Notes: a model not told the origin generated them from the sequence alone. A stretch of DNA of 64,000 bases from Chromohalobacter nigrandesensis (GCF_023061285.1 NZ_JAKGAM010000009.1:1-64000), one strand, 5' to 3'. Positions 45,620-54,378 are shown, numbered from the stretch's first letter. A program made the numbers and translations.

Positions 45620-45655
45620 CCCCGCCGAACGATCAATCGTCGGCGGGGCTTCTTG
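45620..45655 (+). terminator. Orphan strong hairpin, possible terminator
   Basis: CCCCGCCG (45620-45627) pairs with CGGCGGGG (45641-45648), extended inside by ACGAT/ATCGT, and followed by CTTCTT. There is no recognised plus-strand gene upstream. The rest of the 505-base gap between glyA and vapB holds only the glyA promoter palindrome and the vapB operator region. Confidence 0.5.
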
Positions 45656-45720
45656 CGTCTAACACCCCCTCACTATCGCGAATAAATTCGCTCCTCCCTA
45701 GCTCTGGACACCGGCACTCC

Positions 45721-45750
45721 GCAGGCATAGGCTTTGACATATGCTGCCTG
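45721..45750. promoter_or_regulatory. Candidate vapBC operator/promoter
   Basis: An imperfect inverted repeat, CAGGCATA (45722-45729) facing TATGCTGCCTG (45740-45750), surrounds a TTGACA -35-like hexamer just ahead of vapB. VapB proteins commonly autoregulate through such repeats. Confidence 0.4.
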
Positions 45751-45766
45751 ACACAGGAGCCAGCCC

Positions 45767-46006
45767 ATGAATACCGAACGCCATGTACGCCTTTTTCGCA
45801 ACGGCCGCAATCAGGCTATACGCATTCCTCGAGAGTTCGAGCTAAGCGGTGACGACGCCCTCATTCGCCGCGAGGGCGATACACTCATCATCGAACCCAT
45901 CAGAAAACCCGGTCTTCTGGAGACGTTGCGACATCTCAGTTCCTTGGATGAAACGCTAGATGAAAGCGACGAAGGGTTACTACCACTCGACGATATCAAG
46001 CTATGA
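45767..46006 (+). CDS. vapB: VapB-type antitoxin (AbrB/MazE swapped-hairpin)
   Basis: A 79-aa antitoxin. The N-terminal AbrB-like DNA-binding fold (about 1-48) reads RLFRNGRNQAIRIPREFEL...DTLIIEPI, and the C-terminal acidic segment (SSLDETLDESDEGL) would wrap and inhibit the toxin. AGGAG lies 8-9 bases before the ATG, and the stop overlaps vapC (ATGA). The pair forms a type II toxin-antitoxin module. Confidence 0.92.
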   Translation: MNTERHVRLFRNGRNQAIRIPREFELSGDDALIRREGDTLIIEPIRKPGLLETLRHLSSLDETLDESDEGLLPLDDIKL

Positions 46007-46407
46007 AAACGACCGGCTATCTGTTGGACACCAATATCGTCTCGGCACTCGTGCGTGACCCACAGGGCCAAGTGGCACGACGAATCGCCGATGTGGGAGA
46101 GCGCGCCATCGCCACCAGTTCGATCGTCGCTGCCGAACTTCGCTTTGGCGCCCATAAACGCGGCTCCAAACGCCTGACGCATCAGGTGGAAATCCTGCTT
46201 GATGCGCTGACAATTCTACCTTTCGAGTCGCCTGCCGATCGCTATTATGCGCAGATACGCTGGCAATTGGAGCGCGCCGGGACGCCGATAGGTCCTAACG
46301 ACCTGCTTATCGCCGCCCAAGCACTATCGGAACAGCGTATTCTGGTCACCGCTAATCTCGGCGAATTTAGACGTGTCGAGGGGTTGAGCGTCGAAAATTG
46401 GCTTTGA
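46003..46407 (+). CDS. vapC: VapC-type PIN-domain ribonuclease toxin
   Basis: A 134-aa PIN-domain toxin; such toxins cut specific tRNAs or rRNA. The conserved acids are visible: Asp in YLLDTNIVSAL, Glu in SSIVAAELRFGAHKRGS, Asp in IGPNDLLIAAQAL and Asn/Glu in VTANLGEFRRVEGL. Overlap with vapB fits co-translation. Its 3' end lies 50 bases from the convergent ybbP. Confidence 0.92.
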   Translation: MKTTGYLLDTNIVSALVRDPQGQVARRIADVGERAIATSSIVAAELRFGAHKRGSKRLTHQVEILLDALTILPFESPADRYYAQIRWQLERAGTPIGPNDLLIAAQALSEQRILVTANLGEFRRVEGLSVENWL

Positions 46408-46457
46408 AGACTGCCCCCACTAATACTCAAAATAATATTAGCTCTCGGCTCGAAACT

Positions 46458-48986
46458 TCAGGTCTCCCCCAACAGCCGCAGGCTTTCCATGGGTGCCTGA
46501 CGACGTACCTGACGCGTCAATAGATGGCCGATGCCTCCAATGAGCAGCCCACCGCCTATGGGCATCACGACCCATAGTGGCCAATGCAGGCGCAGCGGCA
46601 GGTCGAACCACATCAAGTAGACGCCCAGCGCCGCCGCTTCCGCCAGCAATGCGCCCAGCAGGCCGCTGGCAATACCCAGCAGGGCGAATTCAGCCCCTTG
46701 AATCCGTGCGATCATGCGGTCGCCGGCACCGAACACACGCAGCAAGGCACTTTCATGAGCACGCATCGGGCGGCTCGCGGTAAGCGCGGCGTAGAGCACG
46801 CTGATCCCCGCCAGCAACACGAACACCAGCACCAGTTCGATGGCACGCGTCACTTGCACCAGCAATTCGCGCACTTGCTCGAGAATCGCGTCGACATTGA
46901 GTAGCGAGACGCCAGGATAGCGCGAGACCAGCTTGCCGATGGTCGTCTGGCGCTCGTCCTCCAGGTGGAACGCCGTGATATAGCTGTGGCTGAAGCGCTC
47001 GAGCGTCCCCGGAGGAAAGATCACGAAGAAGTTGGGGCGAAAGCTTTCCCAGTCGAGACTGCGCAGGCTGGTGACGCGTCCCTCGATCGCTTCACCACCG
47101 ATATCGAACCGCAGCACCTCGCCCAATGTCACGCCCAGGCGCTCGGCCAGATCCTGCTCCATGGAGATGGGTACCGGGCGGTCGTCTTCGACAGACGCAT
47201 CCGCATCGAACCATTCGCCAGCGACGATGCGATTGCCCTCAGGCAGTGTCTCGCGCCACGTCAGATTGAGCTCACGGCGCAGCACGTTAGCGTCACGTTG
47301 ATCGGCCGGCACTGAGTCCTCGGCGGCGTCACCATCGATGGCGACCAGCCGCCCACGCACGATGGGATACAGGGCACTACGCGTATCGCTGGCACCCTTG
47401 ACGATCTCGCGGAAGCCTTCGCGCTCGGCCGGCTGGATATTGATGGCAAAGTAGTTGGGCGTATCCTCGGGCAACTGCGATTCCCAAGCGGTCACCAGAT
47501 CGCCGCGCACCAGGGCGATGATCGCCATGGCCGCAAAGGTGACCGAGAAGGCCAGCAACTGCCCCAGGCTGGCATGTCGGCGACGTGCCAGTTGACGCGC
47601 ACCAAGACGCCAGGCATGCCGCGCGCCGTGGCGGCGCTCCCCGGCGACGCCTCGCACCAGTCGCAGCAGACCCGAGAGTAGTCCGTGACCCAATAACCAC
47701 AGCGCCGCCAGCGCCAGTTCGCCGCCGATCAGAAGCCCCAGCGAGAGCGTGAAATCGCCCGAATACAACCACAGCAAGGCGCCGAACACCCCACTGGCGA
47801 TGACCACCACGGCCCAGCCGGCCATGGGCACGGGATCGAGCTCGCGTCGCAGTACCTTGAGCGCGCTCACCCGCTTGAGACGCAACAAGGTGGGACCGGC
47901 GAAGCCAATGAGCACCGCCAACGCCGTGAGTACCCCCATCAATAACGGCAATGGCCCCGGCGGCGGCAGCTCGAGCGGCAGAAAATTCGTCAGAATCACC
48001 AGCAAGCCCGCCTGTCCCAGCAGGCCCAATAGCGCGCCTACCACCGCCGCCGCCAATGCCAGCCAGGCGAGCTGCAGGGCAAACAATGTCACCAGCTGTC
48101 GCTGCGAGGCGCCGAAACAGCGCAGCAACGCCGCCGTATCCAAATGGCGATCGACATAGCGGCGCGTCGCCATGGCCACTGCCACTCCCGCCAGCAATAC
48201 CGCCGCCAGCCCCGACAGACTCAGGTAACGCTGGGCGCGATCCAGCGCACCGCCCAGCCGGGGCCGGTCTTCGCGCACGTCGCGCACCTCGACGCCGTTG
48301 CCGCGCAGCCTCTCCAGGCGCGACTGCACGCGCGCCACGGCCTCGGGCGGCCCCTTGGCCAACAGCTCGTATTCGAGCCGCGAGCCGGGCTGCACCAGGT
48401 CAGTCGCCGCCAAATCGTCGCGGTGCATCATCACGCGCGGATTAAAGGCCGAGAATCCCGCGCCCTGATCCGGCTCGCGCTCGATCAGGCCGCTCACGGT
48501 GAGCGTGCTGTCGCCTATCGCGAGCGAGTCACCGATGCCGAGTTCCATCAGCCGCGCCAGACGCGGCGCTACCCACACGCTGCCGGGTGCGGGACCATGA
48601 GCCAGTGTCTCGAGGCCCTCACCACGCTCGACGCGCACTTGCCCATACAGCGGGTAAGCGGCGTCAACGACCTTGAGGTTGGCCGGTTGAAAGGCATCGT
48701 CGCGACTGACCATCGAGATCAGGTCGACCTGCTGCGAGAGCGCCAGCCCAGCATCGCGCAGCGTCTGGCGAAGCTCTTCGGAGAAGGGATCGCTCTGCTC
48801 GAGCACCAGATCGCCGCCCATCAGTTGTCCGGCCTGCCGAGTCAGCCCCCGGTCGAGTCGATCCAGGAAGAAACCGATCATCGTCGAGGCCGCCACCGCC
48901 AACGCCAGCGCCACGAACAGCGCCCGCACATCGGCGGCACGAAGATCGCGCCACAACCCCTTGAGCGATAGCGAGAGAGCCTTCAC
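46458..48986 (-). CDS. ybbP: ABC transporter permease YbbP (FtsX-like)
   Basis: An 842-aa inner-membrane permease with two FtsX domains (about 255-380 and about 715-835), two large periplasmic regions and about ten membrane segments. It is the YbbP type that pairs with YbbA and has been linked to lipid or hydrophobic-molecule handling at the envelope; the substrate is not established. The first periplasmic region carries MacB_PCD-like sequence (VDLISMVSRDDAFQPANLKVV). The ATG overlaps the ybbA stop (ATGA). Confidence 0.88.
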   Translation of the reverse strand: MKALSLSLKGLWRDLRAADVRALFVALALAVAASTMIGFFLDRLDRGLTRQAGQLMGGDLVLEQSDPFSEELRQTLRDAGLALSQQVDLISMVSRDDAFQPANLKVVDAAYPLYGQVRVERGEGLETLAHGPAPGSVWVAPRLARLMELGIGDSLAIGDSTLTVSGLIEREPDQGAGFSAFNPRVMMHRDDLAATDLVQPGSRLEYELLAKGPPEAVARVQSRLERLRGNGVEVRDVREDRPRLGGALDRAQRYLSLSGLAAVLLAGVAVAMATRRYVDRHLDTAALLRCFGASQRQLVTLFALQLAWLALAAAVVGALLGLLGQAGLLVILTNFLPLELPPPGPLPLLMGVLTALAVLIGFAGPTLLRLKRVSALKVLRRELDPVPMAGWAVVVIASGVFGALLWLYSGDFTLSLGLLIGGELALAALWLLGHGLLSGLLRLVRGVAGERRHGARHAWRLGARQLARRRHASLGQLLAFSVTFAAMAIIALVRGDLVTAWESQLPEDTPNYFAINIQPAEREGFREIVKGASDTRSALYPIVRGRLVAIDGDAAEDSVPADQRDANVLRRELNLTWRETLPEGNRIVAGEWFDADASVEDDRPVPISMEQDLAERLGVTLGEVLRFDIGGEAIEGRVTSLRSLDWESFRPNFFVIFPPGTLERFSHSYITAFHLEDERQTTIGKLVSRYPGVSLLNVDAILEQVRELLVQVTRAIELVLVFVLLAGISVLYAALTASRPMRAHESALLRVFGAGDRMIARIQGAEFALLGIASGLLGALLAEAAALGVYLMWFDLPLRLHWPLWVVMPIGGGLLIGGIGHLLTRQVRRQAPMESLRLLGET

Positions 48987-49702
48987 AAGGCCACCTCTTC
49001 ATGGCTCATGGCCTGCAGGCGTCCTTCTTCAAGGCGCAGGCAACGCCCGCAGCGGCGCGCCAGGGCATGATCGTGTGTGACCAATATCAGGGTCGTGCCC
49101 ATTTCCCGATTGAGCTCGAACAGCAAGTCGATGATATGCGCCCCCGTGGTGCGATCGAGGTTACCGGTGGGCTCATCAGCGAAGACCAGCTTTGGATGGC
49201 TGACGAAGGCACGCGCCACCGCCACGCGTTGCTGCTCACCGCCGGAGAGTTGCTTGGGTAGATGGCCGAGCCGTTCGCCGAGCCCGACTCTCGTCAACCA
49301 GGTGCGCGCTCGCTGCTCATCATCGCCCGAAGGCGAAAGCTCCTGGGGCAGCAGAACATTTTCCAGCGCCGTCAGCGTAGGCAGGAGCTGGAAGTTCTGA
49401 AACACGAACCCCACTTGCCCAGCACGTAGCCGCGCCCGGCCGTCCTCGTCCAGGGTGCTCAGCGATTCACCGAATAACTGGATATCACCTTCACTGGGCG
49501 TATCCAGCCCTGCCAGTAAGCCCAGCAGGGTCGACTTGCCCGATCCGGAACTCCCCAGAATGGCCACGCTCTCGCCGCCATGGACGTCCAACGCCAAGTC
49601 GTCGAGAATCGTCAGTACACGCTCACCGCTGCGCACGCGCTGTGTAACGTGACTTGCGTGTAAAATGGGTGCTTTCGCTTCACTCAAGGAGTCGTCGGAC
49701 AT
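48983..49702 (-). CDS. ybbA: ABC transporter ATPase YbbA (LolD-like)
   Basis: A 239-aa MacB/LolD-type ATPase. Walker A is GSSGSGKSTLLGLLAGLD, Q-loop VGFVFQNFQLLPTLTALENV, signature LPKQLSGGEQQRVAVARAF and Walker B LVFADEPTGNLD with switch His VTHDHALA. The ATG at 49702 has AAGGA 10 bases upstream. That start shares the tetranucleotide CATG with the divergent tesA start. An in-frame ATG further upstream (inside tesA antisense) is possible but not needed for alignment. Confidence 0.9.
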   Translation of the reverse strand: MSDDSLSEAKAPILHASHVTQRVRSGERVLTILDDLALDVHGGESVAILGSSGSGKSTLLGLLAGLDTPSEGDIQLFGESLSTLDEDGRARLRAGQVGFVFQNFQLLPTLTALENVLLPQELSPSGDDEQRARTWLTRVGLGERLGHLPKQLSGGEQQRVAVARAFVSHPKLVFADEPTGNLDRTTGAHIIDLLFELNREMGTTLILVTHDHALARRCGRCLRLEEGRLQAMSHEEVAL

Positions 49703-50354
49703 GCGTGAGAGTTCCTTTTCCTGGATACGCGGAGGCATGCGCGTCCTGATGGTCGCCATGTTGTGCTTCGCTGCAGGACATGCCGTGAATGCCCGCGCCA
49801 ATACCCTGCTGGTAGTCGGTGATAGCCTGAGCGCGGCCCACGGTATCGAGCGCGACGCCGGCTGGATCAACTTGCTTCGACAGCGCCTGGGCAGTCAACA
49901 CCAAGTAATCAACGCCAGCATCGGCGGTGACACCACCTCGAGCGGCGCAGCACGCCTGCCGGAACTGCTCGAGCGTCACGCTCCGGATATCGTGCTGCTC
50001 GAACTGGGCGGTAACGACGGCCTGCGCGGGCTGTCACCGCAGCAGATGAAGCTCAATTTGCGTGACATGATCGAAAAAAGCCAGGCCGCCGACGCACGCG
50101 TACTGCTGCTGGGTATCGAAATACCACCCAATTACGGCGCTTCTTACACCGATGCCTTTCGCGGCGTCTTCCGACAGCTCAGTGAAGAATACGACATTCC
50201 CTTGGTGCCCTTCATTCTCGACGGCATCGCCCTGCAAGACGCCATGATGCAGGACGACGGCATTCATCCCACCGCCGAGGCACAGCCGATCATTCTCGAC
50301 AATGTGTGGCCCAAGCTGAAAGCCCTGCTATCCGACGATGCCGATAAGCCGTAA
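49701..50354 (+). CDS. tesA: Periplasmic esterase/acyl-CoA thioesterase TesA
   Basis: A 217-aa SGNH hydrolase (thioesterase I / lysophospholipase L1 / protease I). A signal peptide ends near ARA before NTLLVVGDSLSAAHG, which carries block I Ser. Block II Gly is in GGDTTSSG, block III Asn in ELGGNDGLRG, and Asp/His are in DDGIHPTAEAQ. ATG 49701 has AAGGAG at 9-base spacing; a second ATG at 49737 would shorten the signal. Divergent from ybbA, as in E. coli, but with overlapping start codons. Confidence 0.92.
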   Translation: MRESSFSWIRGGMRVLMVAMLCFAAGHAVNARANTLLVVGDSLSAAHGIERDAGWINLLRQRLGSQHQVINASIGGDTTSSGAARLPELLERHAPDIVLLELGGNDGLRGLSPQQMKLNLRDMIEKSQAADARVLLLGIEIPPNYGASYTDAFRGVFRQLSEEYDIPLVPFILDGIALQDAMMQDDGIHPTAEAQPIILDNVWPKLKALLSDDADKP

Positions 50355-50421
50355 TCATCACGTTGTTTGCGGACCATAATTGGACCAAAATAGAACCATT
50401 GGATCCTGGAGGAAGGTCGCC

Positions 50422-50685
50422 ATGCGCACCGAAACCATCAGCTACTTGAAGCAAAATGCCGCTACCCTGGATGTGGAAGAACCGCTGGTGATTACCCAGA
50501 AGGGCAAGCCGACCTACGTGGTTGAATCCTACGCTGCCCATGAACGCCGAGAGCAGGCCATCGCACTGCTCAAGTTGCTGGGCCTGGGCGAAAAGAGCCG
50601 CGAGGAAGGCAAAACCATGAACGCCGAGGAATTCATGGCGAAACTGCAGGCACGCCATGCAACCGAACGAGGCGAATCGATGTGA
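50422..50685 (+). CDS. Phd/YefM-type antitoxin
   Basis: An 87-aa antitoxin with the Phd/YefM fold: MRTETISYLKQNAATLDVEEPLVITQKGKPTYVVESYAAHERRE, then a C-terminal helical toxin-binding tail. GGAGGAAGG precedes ATG 50422. The stop overlaps the toxin start (GTGA). The two genes form a second type II module in this region. Confidence 0.88.
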   Translation: MRTETISYLKQNAATLDVEEPLVITQKGKPTYVVESYAAHERREQAIALLKLLGLGEKSREEGKTMNAEEFMAKLQARHATERGESM

Positions 50686-51029
50686 ACGCCCCCATCGAGA
50701 TCAGCTTCGAGCAGACGGCTGATGCAACGCTGGAAGCCTGTGAGCATTTCCTGATCGACAAGCTGGAGATGCCAATCGACCAAGCCCAGGCGCTTTCCTT
50801 GCGACTGCTCTCGATGACATCCGAGCGGCTATCACAAAGACCCGGTACCTATCGTATTTGTCGCCTCGCCCTGGAGATGGGCGTCAGCCATTATCGTGAA
50901 CTATTGATCGACGACTACCGGATCATCTATCGCTTCTGGCCCGACGAAAACCAAGTCTCCATCTACCTCTTCGCCCACCAGCGGCAGGATTTCAAGCAGT
51001 TGTTGTTCGAGTATCAACTGCTGAGCTAA
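50682..51029 (+). CDS. RelE/ParE-family toxin
   Basis: A 115-aa RelE/ParE-superfamily toxin starting at GTG 50682 inside the antitoxin stop. The core pattern is ISFEQTADATLEAC...RPGTYRICRLALEMGVSHYRELLIDDYRIIYRFWPDENQVSIYLFAHQRQDF. The RELLIDDYRIIYR strand is typical of ParE/RelE members. Whether it is a ribosome-dependent nuclease or a gyrase poison cannot be told by eye. A small hairpin GTTGTAAC/GTTGCAAC (51064-51083) follows. Confidence 0.85.
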   Translation: MNAPIEISFEQTADATLEACEHFLIDKLEMPIDQAQALSLRLLSMTSERLSQRPGTYRICRLALEMGVSHYRELLIDDYRIIYRFWPDENQVSIYLFAHQRQDFKQLLFEYQLLS

Positions 51030-51173
51030 TGCTCCATCATCTGCGACCCCGCCTTCTCCTACTGTTGTAACGATTGTTGCAACACCCATTCCTCGGTTGA
51101 TTTTGCTCATATCAGCGATGACTATTTAACGCATATTTACCGTGCAGAGTGAATCGTCGACGAGGAGATCCCG

Positions 51174-52148
51174 ATGAGTGACATGGACACCGCGCTGGTG
51201 GCCGCCTACCGATTGAACGGCCAAGGCGGTGGCGAATTATTGAGCGTACGCGACCTGCAGGCCGCCTGGGGCGGTGATGAGGCGCCCATGTGGATGCATC
51301 TCGACTTTCGCCACGACGATATCGCGACCTATCTCAACGACTTGGCCGAGCTCGACGAGACAGTGGTCGAGGCGTTGCTCGAGGAAGACACGCGTCCGCG
51401 CGTTGCCAAGTTCGGGCGCGGCATCGTCACCACGCTGCGCGGCGTCAACCACAACCCCGGCGCTGCCATGGACGACATGATCTCGCTGCGGGTGTGGATG
51501 ACACCCAAACGCATGATTACGCTGCGTCGCCGGCCGCTGAAGGCCGCCAGCGATGTGCGTGAACGCCTGGATGCCGGCGAAGGCGCGTTGTCGGTGCCCG
51601 ACCTCCTCGCCTGGCTGGTCGAGGCGCTGGTGGACCAGGTCGGCGACTATTCACACCAACTCGATAACGCCCTCGGCGAACTCGAGGAATTGCAACTCGC
51701 CAAGAGCGCTGTCGACGCCGATGACCTCACTCGGCTACGCCGCCCCTTCATCACCCTGCGGCGCTTCATGGGGCCGCAGCGCGACTGTCTTTCACAGCTT
51801 GCCCAGAGCCCTCAGTGGCTCGATGAGACGACCCAGGTTGCATTGCGCGAGAACGCCAATCAGCTCTCACGCTACGTCGAGGATTTCAGCGCCATGCAGG
51901 AGCGCGCGTTGATCCTCCAGGAGCAGATCTGGAGCGAGCACAACGAGCAGCTCAACCAGCGCATGTACATGCTGGCCATCATCACGACCGTTTTCCTGCC
52001 CTTGAGCTTCTTGACTGGACTATTGGGCATCAACGTAGGCGGCATCCCCGGCGCCGACAGCCCCTACGGTTTTGCCGTCTTCATCACCATCACCCTGGTG
52101 ATGGGGCTGGGTGTGATGTGGCTACTCAAGCGTAAGCATTGGTGGTGA
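51174..52148 (+). CDS. zntB: ZntB/CorA-family zinc transporter
   Basis: A 324-aa CorA-superfamily transporter. A large cytoplasmic alpha/beta domain (about 1-255) with a long helix is followed by two C-terminal membrane helices. The GxN motif is GINVGGIPG, and the cytoplasmic tail KRKHWW is basic. ZntB members move zinc rather than magnesium; the DSPYGF loop after GIN fits ZntB better than CorA. The start is ATG 51174 with GAGGAGATCC upstream. Confidence 0.85.
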   Translation: MSDMDTALVAAYRLNGQGGGELLSVRDLQAAWGGDEAPMWMHLDFRHDDIATYLNDLAELDETVVEALLEEDTRPRVAKFGRGIVTTLRGVNHNPGAAMDDMISLRVWMTPKRMITLRRRPLKAASDVRERLDAGEGALSVPDLLAWLVEALVDQVGDYSHQLDNALGELEELQLAKSAVDADDLTRLRRPFITLRRFMGPQRDCLSQLAQSPQWLDETTQVALRENANQLSRYVEDFSAMQERALILQEQIWSEHNEQLNQRMYMLAIITTVFLPLSFLTGLLGINVGGIPGADSPYGFAVFITITLVMGLGVMWLLKRKHWW

Positions 52149-52152
52149 GGCT

Positions 52153-52425
52153 TTATCGATCGGTATGCCCCAGGTCGCGCGCCGGATCGAGCCGGTCGCG
52201 CACCTGCTGCTTGAGCCATTTGATATCCGGGAAGCCGCCGTCGCGCTTGCGCTCCCAGATCACATCGTCGTCATCGTAAACGACCTCGAAATGGCCGCCG
52301 TGGCTGGGTGCCAACGCCACTTGCTCGAGGTCTTCGCCGAAGGTCTGCAGCAGTTCCTGGGCATACCACCCGGCGCGTAACAACCAGTGACATTGCGTGC
52401 AATAATGGATGCGAATGCGGGACAT
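52153..52425 (-). CDS. Rdx-type CXXC protein (SelT/SelW/SelH family)
   Basis: A 90-aa thioredoxin-like protein of the Rdx family with the N-terminal redox motif in IHYCTQCHWLLRAGWYAQELL (Cys-Thr-Gln-Cys in place of the Cys-x-x-Sec of selenoproteins). It also has the family strand SHGGHFEVVYDDDDVIWERKRDGGFPDIKWLKQ. ATG 52425 is chosen to start at the conserved N-terminus. Convergent with zntB, 4 bases apart. Confidence 0.85.
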   Translation of the reverse strand: MSRIRIHYCTQCHWLLRAGWYAQELLQTFGEDLEQVALAPSHGGHFEVVYDDDDVIWERKRDGGFPDIKWLKQQVRDRLDPARDLGHTDR

Positions 52426-52555
52426 GGCGAGCGCGCCTCCGTCGGTGGATAGGGCGGTCATGATGCGGTGGCCGCTCCCCTCGAACAAGTCTTTCAATCG
52501 TGCTCAGCCAGTCAGCCAGGACATAACGTGAAGACACAACGTAAGGACAAAACGC

Positions 52556-53872
52556 ATGGGTGATCGTGCCTCCTCCTTGACGCGACTCTACGAGCGCTTG
52601 ACCGGCGACGAAGACAGCCGGCTATGCAAGGACATTCCCGAGGCCGCCTGCCATGAGCAGCCCGGCAACTTCCTGCGCCACTTACTGGCTTCACTGGGCA
52701 ACAAGCTCGCCGATGAGCTCTCCAGTGCCCGCCTGGTATTGCCGTGGCTGCTGGGCGCCCTCGGTGCGCCGGTGTGGATGATCGGCTTCCTGGTGCCGAT
52801 CCGCGAGGCCGGTGCCCTGCTACCGCAAGTATTCGTCGCCAGCTACATTCGCCTCAAGGCGATTCGCAAGGGCGTATGGGTGACCGGCGGCATCGTGCAA
52901 GCGCTCGCGGCGCTGGTCATGGCCATCATGGCGCTGTTCGGCCAGGGCGCCTGGGGCGGCGCCATCGTTCTCGCAGCCTTGGTAGTGCTGTCACTCGGCC
53001 GCGGACTCTCGTCGATTGCCACCAAGGACGTGCTGGGCAAGACGATTTCCAAGCAACGTCGTGGCACGCTCATGGGCTGGAGCGGTAGTGCCGCAGGTGC
53101 CATCACATTGGCCGTGGGCGCTGTACTGATGCTGTTCGGCGACCGCCCGGGGCAGGTGGCGCTGGCGATCCTGTTGCTCATCGCCACGCTCGGCTGGGCG
53201 CTCAATGCGCTCTGCGCATCACGCATCCAGGAAGAACCCGGCGCCACCGAGGGCGGCCAGAATGTCTGGAGCAGCCTCGGCGAAGGCCTGCATCTGCTGC
53301 GTACCGATCGCCACTTCCTGCATTTCAACATGGCGCGAGCACTGCTGCTTTCCAGCGCGCTGGCACTGCCCTATATCGCCCTGCTGGGGCAACGACAAAG
53401 TGGCTCCAACCTCGGCGGCCTGGGCATCATGATCCTGGTCTCGGGCCTGGCGGGCATGCTCGCCAGCCCGATCTGGGGCAAGCTTGCAGACCGTTCCAGC
53501 CGCAAGGTGATGCGCGACAGCGCCGTGATTGCCGCATTGTGTTGCGCGGCGGCGGCATTGATCGCCTGGCTTCCCGGCGCATGGAGCGAGAATGTATGGC
53601 CGTACGCGCTGGTCTACGCGCTGCTCGTCATCGCTCATGCCGGCGTGCGCCTGGGCCGCAAGACCTACGTGGTCGACATGGCGGGAAGCGACAAGCGTGC
53701 CCTGTATGTCGCACTCTCCAATACCTTCACCGGCATTCTCATGTTGCTGGTAGGCGGGCTACTGGGCGCCATCGCACACGTCACCGGCAGCGCTGGACTG
53801 TTGCTGGTCCTGGCGCTGTGCGCCTTGGGTGCAGCCGCCTCCAGCCAGCGTCTGCCAGAGGTCGAGATGTAA
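52556..53872 (+). CDS. MFS transporter
   Basis: A 438-aa major facilitator with about 12 membrane segments. An unusual soluble N-terminal region of about 60 residues (ERLTGDEDSRLCKDIPEAACHEQPGNF) precedes the first helix. The cytoplasmic loop 2-3 equivalent and GRGLSSIATKDVLGKTISKQRRGTLMGWSGSAAG are visible. The substrate cannot be assigned. ATG 52556 has AAGGAC upstream. It is followed by the LOV gene 71 bases on. Confidence 0.82.
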   Translation: MGDRASSLTRLYERLTGDEDSRLCKDIPEAACHEQPGNFLRHLLASLGNKLADELSSARLVLPWLLGALGAPVWMIGFLVPIREAGALLPQVFVASYIRLKAIRKGVWVTGGIVQALAALVMAIMALFGQGAWGGAIVLAALVVLSLGRGLSSIATKDVLGKTISKQRRGTLMGWSGSAAGAITLAVGAVLMLFGDRPGQVALAILLLIATLGWALNALCASRIQEEPGATEGGQNVWSSLGEGLHLLRTDRHFLHFNMARALLLSSALALPYIALLGQRQSGSNLGGLGIMILVSGLAGMLASPIWGKLADRSSRKVMRDSAVIAALCCAAAALIAWLPGAWSENVWPYALVYALLVIAHAGVRLGRKTYVVDMAGSDKRALYVALSNTFTGILMLLVGGLLGAIAHVTGSAGLLLVLALCALGAAASSQRLPEVEM

Positions 53873-53943
53873 TACGTCGCGTTGAAATCCACCCCCGGCA
53901 TGGCCATGATGAGTGCATGACAGTCCCAAGGAACGCAGAGACG

Positions 53944-54378
53944 ATGAAACGACCTCCGATGATCAGCCCGGCGCTACTTGAACGTATTGTCAATGCGTCA
54001 GATGATGGCATCGTGGTGGCCGAACAGGAAGGTGACGAAACCATCCTGATCTATGCCAACCAAGGCTTCGAACGGCTCACCGGCTACAGTACCGACGAGA
54101 TCCTCTATCGCGACTGCCGTTTCCTGCAGAACGGCGACCACGACCAGCCTCAACTGGATAACATTCGCCAGGCGATCCGCGCAGGACAACCCTGCCAGGT
54201 GGTCTTGCGAAACTATCGCAAGGACGGCTCGATGTTCTGGAACGAACTCTCGATCACGCCTGTCTACGACGATGAAGACCAGCTGACCTACTTCGTCGGC
54301 GTGCAGAAGGATGTCACCGCGCATGTCGAAGCGATGCAGGAACTCGAGCGTCTACGCGCCGAACGCGGGCAGGCCTGA
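53944..54378 (+). CDS. Short LOV-domain blue-light photoreceptor
   Basis: A 144-aa stand-alone LOV protein. The LOV core (about 10-120) has NQGFERLTGYSTDEI, adduct Cys58 in RDCRFLQNG, LRNYRKDGSMFWNELSITPV and the signal-relaying Gln in FVGVQKDVT. A C-terminal helix follows (EAMQELERLRAERG) with no effector domain. The pattern matches the Pseudomonas putida short LOV proteins (PpSB1/PpSB2 type) almost segment for segment. ATG 53944 has AAGGA about 11 bases upstream; ATG 53917 and ATG 53959 are alternatives, the last giving exactly the PpSB1-like N-terminus MISPALLERIV. Flavin binding and a blue-light cycle are expected from the residues. Confidence 0.9.
   Translation: MKRPPMISPALLERIVNASDDGIVVAEQEGDETILIYANQGFERLTGYSTDEILYRDCRFLQNGDHDQPQLDNIRQAIRAGQPCQVVLRNYRKDGSMFWNELSITPVYDDEDQLTYFVGVQKDVTAHVEAMQELERLRAERGQA

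Noticed and set aside
45390-45662. 90-codon plus-strand open frame upstream of vapB
   Set aside because: An AAGGGGAGC lies too close to the ATG, the translation has no family pattern and the frame runs through a strong hairpin; kept only as a possible RNA region.
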